Assembly: GCA_021647145.1 (NCBI GenBank)
Contig: JAKIVF010000077.1
Location: 1 to 16,884, forward strand
DNA length: 16,884 bases
DNA from: Methylococcaceae bacterium
Lineage (GTDB): Bacteria > Pseudomonadota > Gammaproteobacteria > Methylococcales > Methylomonadaceae
Direction of reading: 5' to 3'
In this document: positions 6,020 through 14,098 of the stretch, piece by piece
Position numbering within the stretch: the first letter of the stretch is position 1
Layout: each line of letters starts with the position of its first letter
Notes under the pieces: model-generated
The model's input: only the letters and a program-made list of their open reading frames with translations
The model's database searches: none
What the model was told of the DNA's origin: nothing
Position numbers and translations under genes: made by a program

Positions 6020-9000
6020 TTATGAACAAATACAAAGCCCTCTTAATTCTTTCAATAAAACAGTGATTTTTTCTAATTCTGTCTCATCATCAGAATGAAC
6101 TAATGCCAATAATTTTCTATATCGAGCAATAGGTTTCTCCGACTTAACAAGCCAACCTTCTACCTTATTGATCATAGCACTATCTTTATCTTTCATTATG
6201 GCTAAGGATAAGTGACGGCAGACTGAATTAAACTCCTCTCGGGTCGTTCTTCTAGCCAGTGATTCCCAAACGGTCTTATCTGGCAATAAATTGATTTTAT
6301 CGCGCAGCCACAACAATTCCAGCTCACGCATAAGCTGAAAGTATACTGAAGCACAATCCTGTAAATCATTCTGTGTTTTCCTGTTAAGCCAGACAACATC
6401 AAGGCATAAATACATCATGTCTAATATTACTGCATTAAATGCCAAGGTCTCTGGGACACCTTTTTTTACAAAAACATCCACTTTATTTTTTATGCGCAGG
6501 TTATCCGATTCTGAAATAAAAGATTCCAAGCTAGTTTTTAATTTTGCAATGCCTTCTCTATAAAATTCAATATCTATTTTGTCCTGATCCTGACTTAAAA
6601 ACCAATGCATTGCTCTTTCAATAACTTGTCTAATATCGCCTAATAACTCGGCTTCAACCTTATTATCTAAATGCAGTTCCGGGGATTCAATCTGATGCCA
6701 TAAATCAGAAATAGTGACTGTATTGCACACTTGCTTATATACATTAAAGATGGCGACAATAGAACAGCCGGTTTCTTCTATTAACCGAAAAGCCAGCACC
6801 ATTCCCATCCGGTTAACAAACCCATTCACCAATCCGTTAGCGACTATTTCCCTAGCCAAATAATGTCTGTTAATTTCTTCCGGAAACATCTGTTGCATTT
6901 TCTGTGGAAAATATTGCATTAATTCCTGCTGAAACAATGTTTCATCTAGATCCTGTACTTCTGACAGTAATTTCCGCTTCAATACTTGTTTGGTATATGC
7001 CAACAATACTGATATTTCTGGCCTAACCAAGCCAAGTCCCTGCTGAATTCTTTGATGCAATTCATCATTATCTGGAATAGTTTCCAGCGTTCTATCCAGG
7101 TTTCCACTTTTCTGCAAAATTTCTATCAGCCATTGAACATCAGTTAGCTTGTTCATTGAATTCTGCTCTATCATACTGATGGAACGGTTTTGATAGTAAT
7201 TATGCTTTAATACCAGTTCCCCCACGCGAACTGTCATTGATTCCAACAACTCATTTCTCTGTTTGTCAGTCAAATCACCTTGTACAACCAAAGAATTAAG
7301 CAGTATCTTTATATTGACCTCATGATCTGAGCAATCTACGCCAGCTGAGTTATCAATTGAATCCGTATTAATTTGACCGCCATGCACCGCATATTCAATT
7401 CGTCCAGCTTGAGTAAACCCTAGGTTTCCGCCTTCACCGACCAGTTTACAGTGCAACTCACAGCCGTTAATTCTAACTGCATCATTCGCTCTGTCTCCAA
7501 CATCAGCATTGTTTTCTTCAGAGGATTTAACATAGGTGCCAATCCCTCCGTTCCATAGTAAGTCGACTGATGCAGACAGCAATATTTTAATCAGCTCCTG
7601 CGGTGTTACCCGTTCACTATGAATATTAAGCCTTTGCTGGACTTGGGGAGTTAAAGCAATGGATTTTAATGTTCTGGAAAAAACACCCCCACCTTTTGAA
7701 ATGAGTGTCTTGTCATAATCGGACCATTTTGCTTTGGGCATTGCAAACAACCGCTGTCGCTCATTAAAGCTCTGTTGCGGATCGGGGTCAGGATCAAGAA
7801 AAATATATTGATGATCGAAAGCACCTATCAGTTTTATTTTGGTTGATAGCAACATGCCATTGCCAAAGACATCCCCCATCATTCCGCCTATTCCTATTAC
7901 GGTAAAGGGCTTTTCCAAATAATTAATCCCAAGACGATTAAAATGATGCTTAACTGATTCCCAAGCTCCGCGTGCCGTTATACCCATTACTTTATGGTCA
8001 TATACGACTGAACCACCCGAGGCAAAAGCATCTCCCAGCCAAAAACCATATTGAATGGACAAGGCATTGGCATAATCAGAAAATGTCGCTGTTCCCTTAT
8101 CTGCTGCTACCACTAAATAAGAGTCATCCTCATCGTAACAGACGCACGAATCAGGCTTAATGATTTCTCCAGACATCTGATTGTCTGTTAAATCCAACAG
8201 CCCTCGAATCAGTATTTGATAACAGGCGATTACTTCTTTGGATTTTTCATTTGGATCGGATATACCCTGCAATCTCTTTACAATGAATCCTCCTTTTGCT
8301 CCAGTCGGTACAATCACAGCATTTTTAGTCATTTGTGCTTTCATTAAGCCCAAGATTTCTGTTCTGTAATCTTCTGGCCTATCAGACCAACGTAACCCGC
8401 CGCGGGCAACAGGACCACCGCGCAAATGTATGCCTTCTACCCGTGGAGAATAAATAAAAATTTCAAAGTAAGGGACTGGCGAAGGTATATCTGTTATTTT
8501 TGATGAATTAAACTTGGTAGAAAAATAAGGAATCCCTTGCTCATCAACGGGCTTTTTAAAAAAATTTGTTCTGACAGCGGCTTGAACCAGATTTAAGTAG
8601 CGACGCAGAATTCTGTCTTCATCTAATGACTTAACCTGATCAATAGCCTGTTCAATAGTTGCATACAATTCAATACTGCTATTTTCCTGCGGCTCTAAAG
8701 TGGGATCAAAGCGCTGTATAAAATAATGAGTTAACAGTCTGACTACTTCGGGATTTTTCGCCAAGGTTGTTTCCACATAAACCTGGCTAAATGCTATACC
8801 AATTTGACGTAAATATAAAAAATAGGCTCTGAATATATTGACTTCCTGCCAGCTGATGCCCGCCCGAAGAACCAGTTGGTTAAATCCGTCATTTTCTATT
8901 TTTTCGAACCAGCATTGTTCAAAGGTTTCTTCAAAACACGGTTTTAAAGTTTTTAGATTTAAGGAGGTTGCTTCCATATCCAGCACTAACCCAAAATCAT

Positions 9001-10828
9001 GCATCCAATATACATCTGAGCTGTCATTTTTTATAATCTCGTAGGGTCTCTCATCACACACCTTAACGCCCATATTTTCCAGCATTGGCAAGCTTTTAGA
9101 TAGCGATGCCTGCCCTTTGCTAAATAGTTTAAAGCGCAAAGTTTTATTTTCAGATGCCGTTAATGGACTGTATAGCAGGCTATCTGCTTCTGATTGAGCT
9201 GATATTAAATATTCAATCTTATCTATATCCAGCATCGCCGTTCTGCTGGAAACATCTTCTCTATAGGCGGCCGAAAAACCTTCATAATAGCTGTTAAATA
9301 ATTGATTGCCCTTGGCTTCACCATGATAGTTTTGAAGATCCTCTTTTAACTCATCGTTCCAGTCTGCCAAAGCTTCAACAATCTGCTCTTCAATCTCTGC
9401 AGCATCATAGTTAGCACAGCAACCCTTGGCGCCATGAATAACAAAATGCAACCTTGCTAGAATCGATTCAGAAAGCTGCACACTAAACTCAATATTTTCT
9501 GCATCAAATACATCCAGCAAAATATGCTCAATTTTTTTGCGTGTTTCCGTGTAATATCTATCTCTGGGAACAAACACAAGCACAGAAGCAAAATGGCCAT
9601 AGGGATCTTGTCTGACGAAAACCCTAACTCTTTGGCTCTGCTGCAACTGCAGCAAGCCCTCAGAGAACTCTAGTAATGAGTCGAAGTCAGCCTGAAACAG
9701 TTCATCTCTGGGTAATGACTGCAAAGTAAACAATAATGCTCTCGCTCTATGTGAGCCTTCCTTAAAAGAAAACCTATCCTGCAATTGCATTATTTTTGTC
9801 GAAACCAGAGGAATTTCATTCAACAGACAAAAATAAGCCGTTGAACTGTATAACCCTAAAAACCGCTTTTCACCTACCACCTCCCCTAGCTGATTATATT
9901 GCTTGATTCCAATATAATCCATAAAAACCGGCCGATGGACCGTCGACCTGGACGTTGCCTTGGTTATTATCAAAGGCTGTGCATTATTAATCGCCTTAAA
10001 TGCAGGCTCTGCTATTGGAAATACTTGGTTCTTGGGTGGTGGTAAAATTGAATCCCGTAAAATACCAAGCCCAGTTTCCGGAATAATTTTAAAACCAAAT
10101 CCATCATCTTGTTTAATAATTTCATATTCACGATACCCTAAAAATACAAAATGATCATCATGCAGCCATTGTAAAAACTTCAGCTCATTACTGTATTGCT
10201 GTTTTAACTCTTTTGATTGTTTCAATTCATCAATCACTGCCTGCATTTTATCCAAACAGGGCTGCCAGTCGTTAGTGGCGGCTTTTAGGTCAATTAATAC
10301 TCGGGATAAACACTTTTGTAATGAATCCATCACGCCTGCATCGCTCTGCCGATCAATTTCAAGATGCACTAGACATTCAGCCGAAACACCTGACTCCGAG
10401 CTGTTGACGTCAGCAAATTTTATGAATTTACCTTGCTCATCTCTTTTTACTGAATAAACAGGATGTATAACCAAGTGGTTGGTATAGCCATGCCGATTAA
10501 CTTCCATGCTAACTGATTGCAATAAAAAAGGCGTATCCTTTACCAGAATTTCTATAATGGTATGTTTAGATAGCCACCCATGCTCTTCCAATGTTGGATT
10601 GTAAACCTTTATTTTCTGCTCAGAAGAAAAGTCTAATGCCAAATTCCAATGCGATAAAACAGCACCATATAAATCTTCTACGGTAACTTTGTCAAAATCA
10701 TTAAAAACAACGCATTGGTAATATTGCCTGGCAAATTCAACCAGCGTTTCAGCCTGCCCCCTCTGCAACTGTTTTCTAATATAGCTAAATAAATCTATTA
10801 ACAATTTATTATTTTCTTTAATTACCAT
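6020..10828 (-). CDS. gdhB: NAD-specific glutamate dehydrogenase, large (GDH-180) type
   Basis: This very large enzyme, 1602 residues from the chosen start, oxidatively deaminates glutamate to 2-oxoglutarate and ammonium with NAD+. It mainly allows glutamate catabolism and links nitrogen and carbon flow in the cytoplasm. Length and architecture match the 1600-residue bacterial class studied in Pseudomonas and Streptomyces. A long N-terminal regulatory region includes FLQWLHDDHFVFLGYREY (about 218-235). The catalytic block at about 800-855 contains HLRGGPVARGGLRWSDR, LGLMKAQMTKNAVIVP and GAKGGFIVKR with the substrate-binding Lys near 845. HKVMGITARGAWESVKHHF and the nucleotide-binding IGIGGMMGDVFGNGML (about 978-993) follow, then a long C-terminal helical region. 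The ATG at 10828 is preferred to the GTG at 10849 because a strong Shine-Dalgarno lies 7 bases before it. The gene stands alone; a decayed IS separates it from recQ. Confidence 0.96.
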   Translation of the reverse strand: MVIKENNKLLIDLFSYIRKQLQRGQAETLVEFARQYYQCVVFNDFDKVTVEDLYGAVLSHWNLALDFSSEQKIKVYNPTLEEHGWLSKHTIIEILVKDTPFLLQSVSMEVNRHGYTNHLVIHPVYSVKRDEQGKFIKFADVNSSESGVSAECLVHLEIDRQSDAGVMDSLQKCLSRVLIDLKAATNDWQPCLDKMQAVIDELKQSKELKQQYSNELKFLQWLHDDHFVFLGYREYEIIKQDDGFGFKIIPETGLGILRDSILPPPKNQVFPIAEPAFKAINNAQPLIITKATSRSTVHRPVFMDYIGIKQYNQLGEVVGEKRFLGLYSSTAYFCLLNEIPLVSTKIMQLQDRFSFKEGSHRARALLFTLQSLPRDELFQADFDSLLEFSEGLLQLQQSQRVRVFVRQDPYGHFASVLVFVPRDRYYTETRKKIEHILLDVFDAENIEFSVQLSESILARLHFVIHGAKGCCANYDAAEIEEQIVEALADWNDELKEDLQNYHGEAKGNQLFNSYYEGFSAAYREDVSSRTAMLDIDKIEYLISAQSEADSLLYSPLTASENKTLRFKLFSKGQASLSKSLPMLENMGVKVCDERPYEIIKNDSSDVYWMHDFGLVLDMEATSLNLKTLKPCFEETFEQCWFEKIENDGFNQLVLRAGISWQEVNIFRAYFLYLRQIGIAFSQVYVETTLAKNPEVVRLLTHYFIQRFDPTLEPQENSSIELYATIEQAIDQVKSLDEDRILRRYLNLVQAAVRTNFFKKPVDEQGIPYFSTKFNSSKITDIPSPVPYFEIFIYSPRVEGIHLRGGPVARGGLRWSDRPEDYRTEILGLMKAQMTKNAVIVPTGAKGGFIVKRLQGISDPNEKSKEVIACYQILIRGLLDLTDNQMSGEIIKPDSCVCYDEDDSYLVVAADKGTATFSDYANALSIQYGFWLGDAFASGGSVVYDHKVMGITARGAWESVKHHFNRLGINYLEKPFTVIGIGGMMGDVFGNGMLLSTKIKLIGAFDHQYIFLDPDPDPQQSFNERQRLFAMPKAKWSDYDKTLISKGGGVFSRTLKSIALTPQVQQRLNIHSERVTPQELIKILLSASVDLLWNGGIGTYVKSSEENNADVGDRANDAVRINGCELHCKLVGEGGNLGFTQAGRIEYAVHGGQINTDSIDNSAGVDCSDHEVNIKILLNSLVVQGDLTDKQRNELLESMTVRVGELVLKHNYYQNRSISMIEQNSMNKLTDVQWLIEILQKSGNLDRTLETIPDNDELHQRIQQGLGLVRPEISVLLAYTKQVLKRKLLSEVQDLDETLFQQELMQYFPQKMQQMFPEEINRHYLAREIVANGLVNGFVNRMGMVLAFRLIEETGCSIVAIFNVYKQVCNTVTISDLWHQIESPELHLDNKVEAELLGDIRQVIERAMHWFLSQDQDKIDIEFYREGIAKLKTSLESFISESDNLRIKNKVDVFVKKGVPETLAFNAVILDMMYLCLDVVWLNRKTQNDLQDCASVYFQLMRELELLWLRDKINLLPDKTVWESLARRTTREEFNSVCRHLSLAIMKDKDSAMINKVEGWLVKSEKPIARYRKLLALVHSDDETELEKITVLLKELRGLCICS

Positions 10829-10835
10829 GATGTTG

Positions 10836-10844
10836 CCTTTCCTT
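10836..10844 (-). promoter_or_regulatory. ribosome binding site that fixes the gdhB start
   Basis: The minus strand reads AAGGAAAGG, then 7 bases, then ATG at 10828. The longer option, GTG 10849, would place this site inside the coding region and has no comparable site of its own. Confidence 0.7.
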
Positions 10845-10875
10845 ATCACATGTGTAAAAACTTACCTCTAATAAT

Positions 10876-10900
10876 ACACCTTCGTCCTACTGGATGGTGT
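10876..10900 (-). promoter_or_regulatory. leader hairpin upstream of gdhB
   Basis: ACACC (10876-10880) faces GGTGT (10896-10900), with an inner TCC/GGA pair. It lies about 48 bases before the gdhB start. It is not followed by a U run close to the start. It may be a 5' leader structure; no riboswitch class is recognised. Confidence 0.3.
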
Positions 10901-10941
10901 TTATTGATTTTATTGAGTGAGAAAAGAAGGTTTTTATTAAC

Positions 10942-10955
10942 GAAACTGAAGTTTC
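10942..10955. promoter_or_regulatory. perfect dyad upstream of gdhB, possible operator
   Basis: GAAACT and AGTTTC flank a 2-base centre, about 115 bases upstream of the gdhB start. A second short dyad, ACTAC/GTAGT, lies at 10974-10988. Their position suits a regulator site, but no regulator or promoter pair can be named. Confidence 0.25.
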
Positions 10956-11041
10956 CTAGAAATTCACCAAACCACTACTATCCGTAGTAAAGCGGTCACC
11001 ATAGAATTTACGAGGGAGTTGTCAGGTTTGGGGCATAGCCT

Positions 11042-11455
11042 ATGATAATCATTATCCAAAGTGGCTTTGGTAATGACGCGCCTGATATCCGGTGTTTTTC
11101 AATCGGTCGCCATCATGCAAAAGTTCAGAAGGTTACTCACTTCCTGAGCTTGTCAACATCAGGTGATGGGTTTGCCCGACTCGATCATCTACGAAAGGAT
11201 ACTTTTCATGAGGGGCTTGATTTAAAATCAGCAGGTAATGAAGCAGCGGAAAGCACAGCGAAGAGCGGAGTATTTCCTGCGAATACTTATTGACGGTAGG
11301 TTTGGACAGGGTAAGAATGGCTATCGACTGAATTATAATAGAACCAAACGTGCAGATACTTCGTTTGTCTAGTGATGAACCTATCGACCCTGAAAAGGAT
11401 CTTTTTTGTAAGTTACAAATTAAGTTTTTCAAGGGCTATTGTAATAATAAAGTAA
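11042..11455 (+). pseudogene. internally deleted IS5-like transposase remnant
   Basis: The frame starting at 11042 reads SLSTSGDGFARLDHL and then FHEGLDLKSA, resembling the central region of IS5-group transposases. After a deletion the reading moves one frame to QRRAEYFLRILIDGRFGQGK followed by NGYRLNYNRTKRADTSFV, a typical C-terminal IEGKFGQGK block. It meets TAG at 11370-11372. The real C-terminus resumes at 11374 as VMNLSTLKRIFFVSYK and ends at TAA 11453-11455, with the segment usually lying between ADTSF and VMNL missing. At least two deletions have killed the gene. Terminal inverted repeats could not be identified. It sits on the opposite strand between recQ and gdhB, and nothing suggests it disrupts either. 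The family is assigned from the C-terminal motif and recalled relatives. Confidence 0.6.
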
Positions 11456-11500
11456 TTACTTGCATTAGCATTGATATTGTTATGAGTTTAATTCGAATTT

Positions 11501-13639
11501 TCACTCTGTTTTAAGCTGGAAAGCAGCTCGCACACAGCGTAAAATATCATAGCTATAAGTTTCATCAAACAATTCAAACAATGGTTTTAGTGCGTTTTTT
11601 TGGTCATCAGGTAAATTAATAATAGCCTCTTCTATTTGTTCAATTTCTTTTTTATCCAAATCAACCACATCACTTAGCTGCACAGTGCCTTCTTCTATAG
11701 CTTGAGATAAATGATTATAAATAGTCCCTTTTTTTAATTGGCGTTGTTTTGAAATTTTTTCTACTGTATACCCTAGTCTAAAAAGTGCGGTTGTTTCTCC
11801 TACCGTATCGGTTAATTCCAGATCAGTGAATTGTTGAAGAACGTTTAAAAACTCAGTACCGTACAATTCGAGTTTCTTTTTACCAATGCCTGAAATAGCA
11901 TTCATTTGCTGTAAGTTAGTCGGATATTCATCCATCATCGCCATCAAAGTGGCATCATGAAAAATAACAAAAGAAGGCACATCCTGGGCATCTGCAAGCT
12001 CCTTTCGTTTGGTTTTTAATGCATTCCAAAGTAGATTGTTTTCACTTTGTTTAATAACTCGTTTTTCACCTTTTGTACGTCGGTTTTTTTCAGGTGCAAT
12101 GTCTTTACGTAATGTAAGTGTTTGTTCCCCTCGTAAAATAGGCCGACATTTTTCTGTTAGCTTAAAAGCACCATAGCCATCGTAATCAATTTCTACAAAA
12201 TTTTTTGCAACTAATTGGCGGAAAATTGAGCGCCATTGTTTTTCGTCAATATCTTTACCAATACCAAATGTAGATTGTTTATCATGTCCAAAATTTATGA
12301 TTCTTTCGCTTGGTTTACCCAGTAATACATCAATTAAATAATTAACACCAAAGCGTTGTTCAGTGCGATAGATACAGGATAAGGCTTGTTGAGCTGGCAC
12401 TGTTCCATCCCATGTTTCAACTGGGTCTAAACAGGTGTCACAATTGCCACAGCCTTGTTTAAGGTCATCCCCAAAATAGGCTAACAAAGCCTGTCTTCGG
12501 CAACTGACAAGTTCGCACAAGGCAAGCATAGATTCGAGTTTATGAAATTCAATCCGTTTATGAGATTCATCAGCAGTGGAGTTGGCTAACATTTGACGCA
12601 AGGTGATCACATCTTGTAAACCATATGCCATCCATGCATTAGCAGGCTCTCCATCTCGCCCAGCACGCCCGGTTTCTTGATAATATCCTTCTATACTTTT
12701 GGGTAAATCCAGATGCGCTACAAAACGAACATTAGGTTTGTCTATTCCCATGCCAAAGGCAATAGTAGCAACAATGACAATACCTTCTTCCATTAAAAAA
12801 CGATGTTGGTTTTGTTGTTTTACCTCATTAGGTAGGCGAGCATGATAAGGTAGGGCATTAACCCCTTTTTCTGCAAGCCATTTTGCAATGGCCTCTACTT
12901 TATTTCGGGATAAGCAATAAACAATCCCTGCATCACCAGAATGTTCTGCTCTGATAAAATGGAGCAATTGTTGTTTGGCATTTTGTTTTTGTACGATTCG
13001 GTAACGAATGTTAGGACGATCAAACCCACTTATAAAGGAACCAGCTCGCTCTAACTCAAGACGCCTAATAATTTCTTCACGAGTTTTTTCATCAGCAGTA
13101 GCGGTTAATGCAATGCGAGGAATAGAAGGGAATTTTTCGTGTAATAAGGATAATTGTAAATAATCAGCACGAAAATCATGCCCCCATTGAGAGACGCAAT
13201 GAGCTTCATCAATGGCAAATAAAGCAATATTTATCCGCTGGAACAAAGATTGAGTCCATTGAGATGTTAGTCTTTCTGGAGCAATATATAATAGATCAAG
13301 CTCACCCATTTTTAATTGATGTTCAACTAATCTTGCTTCATCCATTGATAAGGTAGAGTTGAGGAATGCCGCTTTTACGCCAAGTAAGTGCAAGGCGCTC
13401 ACTTGATCTTCCATTAATGCTATTAAGGGGGATATAACAATACCAACTCCTGCTCTGATGATGGCTGGAATTTGGTAGCATAAGGATTTACCTCCACCCG
13501 TTGGCATTAATACTAGGGCATCTTTACCTGCAATAACTTGGTCAATAATATCCTTCTGTTGGCCTCTAAAATCATCATAGCCAAAAACAGATTTCAGTAT
13601 GTCTTCAGACTGATTTTTCGTGTTTGTTTGTTGTTCCAA
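11501..13639 (-). CDS. recQ: ATP-dependent DNA helicase RecQ
   Basis: This 712-residue 3'-5' DNA helicase serves recombination repair and restart of stalled forks. In order it has: motif 0 (FRGQQKDII), Walker A MPTGGGKSLCYQIPA with Lys51, the DEAH box at 144-147 with the aromatic-rich loop CVSQWGHDFRADY, ALTATAD, the second helicase lobe with TIAFGMGIDKPNVRFVAH, and motif VI GYYQETGRAGRDG (318-330). The zinc site of the RQC region is Cys380, Cys397, Cys400 and Cys403. A winged helix and an HRDC domain (about 545-620) follow. The last 100 or so residues, with GYTVEKISKQRQLKKGTIYNHL, form an extra helix-turn-helix extension. E. coli RecQ (about 610 residues) lacks it, but it occurs in many other RecQ proteins. 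The start is TTG; an in-frame TAA lies 12 bases upstream and no in-frame ATG precedes Walker A. GGAG lies 12 bases before the TTG, a loose spacing that suggests modest translation. Confidence 0.96.
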   Translation of the reverse strand: MEQQTNTKNQSEDILKSVFGYDDFRGQQKDIIDQVIAGKDALVLMPTGGGKSLCYQIPAIIRAGVGIVISPLIALMEDQVSALHLLGVKAAFLNSTLSMDEARLVEHQLKMGELDLLYIAPERLTSQWTQSLFQRINIALFAIDEAHCVSQWGHDFRADYLQLSLLHEKFPSIPRIALTATADEKTREEIIRRLELERAGSFISGFDRPNIRYRIVQKQNAKQQLLHFIRAEHSGDAGIVYCLSRNKVEAIAKWLAEKGVNALPYHARLPNEVKQQNQHRFLMEEGIVIVATIAFGMGIDKPNVRFVAHLDLPKSIEGYYQETGRAGRDGEPANAWMAYGLQDVITLRQMLANSTADESHKRIEFHKLESMLALCELVSCRRQALLAYFGDDLKQGCGNCDTCLDPVETWDGTVPAQQALSCIYRTEQRFGVNYLIDVLLGKPSERIINFGHDKQSTFGIGKDIDEKQWRSIFRQLVAKNFVEIDYDGYGAFKLTEKCRPILRGEQTLTLRKDIAPEKNRRTKGEKRVIKQSENNLLWNALKTKRKELADAQDVPSFVIFHDATLMAMMDEYPTNLQQMNAISGIGKKKLELYGTEFLNVLQQFTDLELTDTVGETTALFRLGYTVEKISKQRQLKKGTIYNHLSQAIEEGTVQLSDVVDLDKKEIEQIEEAIINLPDDQKNALKPLFELFDETYSYDILRCVRAAFQLKTE

Positions 13640-13686
13640 ATTGATAGATTACTCCATTGAGAGGCTGTCACTTGTATGCTATAAAG

Positions 13687-13692
13687 ATTATA
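13687..13692 (-). promoter_or_regulatory. possible -10 box of the recQ promoter
   Basis: The minus strand reads TATAAT here, with the predicted start about 40 bases upstream of the recQ TTG. No good -35 lies 17 bases further upstream, so this is tentative. Confidence 0.3.
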
Positions 13693-13781
13693 TCAAGACC
13701 AACCAGAGGAATGCTTTTTTTTAAACAAGGTATACTTTTTTATCAACTGGCTGAAGCGGCAGTAACATGATTTTAGAATAA

Positions 13782-13913
13782 TTTGTTCAGAGTATTAGTC
13801 TTAAATGCGATAAAGTCGATAGTTTTAAAGTTTACTCTTTTTGCTTATCATTTACTGAAGATTTAGATGATCTGAAATTGCATCCAAAAGTTTTTTTTCG
13901 GATGGATGGATAA
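13782..13913 (+). pseudogene. start-less protein-like reading frame in the recQ-gshA spacer
   Basis: Between a TAA at 13779-13781 and a TAA at 13911-13913 runs an open stretch of 43 codons. It contains CDKVDSFKVYSFCLSF, then TEDLDDLKLHPKVFFRMDG. Its alternating hydrophobic and charged residues and A/T-biased third positions look like genuine protein, but it has no usable ATG, GTG or TTG near its beginning. It could be the tail of a lost gene or a small protein with an unusual start. I do not recognise a family. It lies upstream of gshA on the same strand; the rest of the 459-base spacer holds only A/T-rich runs and the promoter region described separately. Confidence 0.3.
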
Positions 13914-14010
13914 AAACACAAGTCAAAAACGGAAATTATTAAATCCTCACTCCCAAGGTTAATTCTTAGTGATTTTTTGATTAAAGTTTTGGGCATGAGT
14001 TTTTTACTGG

Positions 14011-14053
14011 TTGATAAATTACTATAAAGAAGCTTATTATTTTATAATAAGCT
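14011..14053 (+). promoter_or_regulatory. probable gshA-cysH promoter overlapped by a perfect palindrome
   Basis: TTGATA (14011-14016) and TATTAT (14035-14040), 18 bases apart, form a good sigma-70 pair. The -10 lies inside a perfect inverted repeat: AGCTTATTAT at 14031-14040, three T, and ATAATAAGCT at 14044-14053. The same palindrome also contains an exact TATAAT at 14043-14048, which lacks a good -35. A dyad exactly at the promoter is where a repressor would bind; it would also form a short hairpin at the 5' end of any transcript that starts upstream. No T run follows it, which argues against a terminator. Confidence 0.5.
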
Positions 14054-14098
14054 GATTAGACAAAGTTCAATTGAGCTAACACAACTTATATCATTATT

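Noticed and set aside
10829..10849. Longer gdhB start at GTG 10849
   Set aside because: The strong AAGGAAAGG ribosome site 7 bases before ATG 10828 would lie inside the coding sequence.
11133..11432. Minus-strand frame of 99 codons between gdhB and recQ
   Set aside because: The plus strand here carries ordered transposase motifs including the FGQGK block, so the antisense frame is a shadow.
13711..13770. A 19-residue frame MLFFKQGILFYQLAEAAVT upstream of gshA
   Set aside because: Too short, its AGAGG lies almost on top of the ATG, and there are no Cys codons to suggest a cysteine-sensing leader peptide.
13881..13904. CATCC...GGATG dyad with a T8 run as a terminator
   Set aside because: The stem is only 5 bp, the T run lies inside the loop rather than after the stem, and no plus-strand gene ends just upstream.
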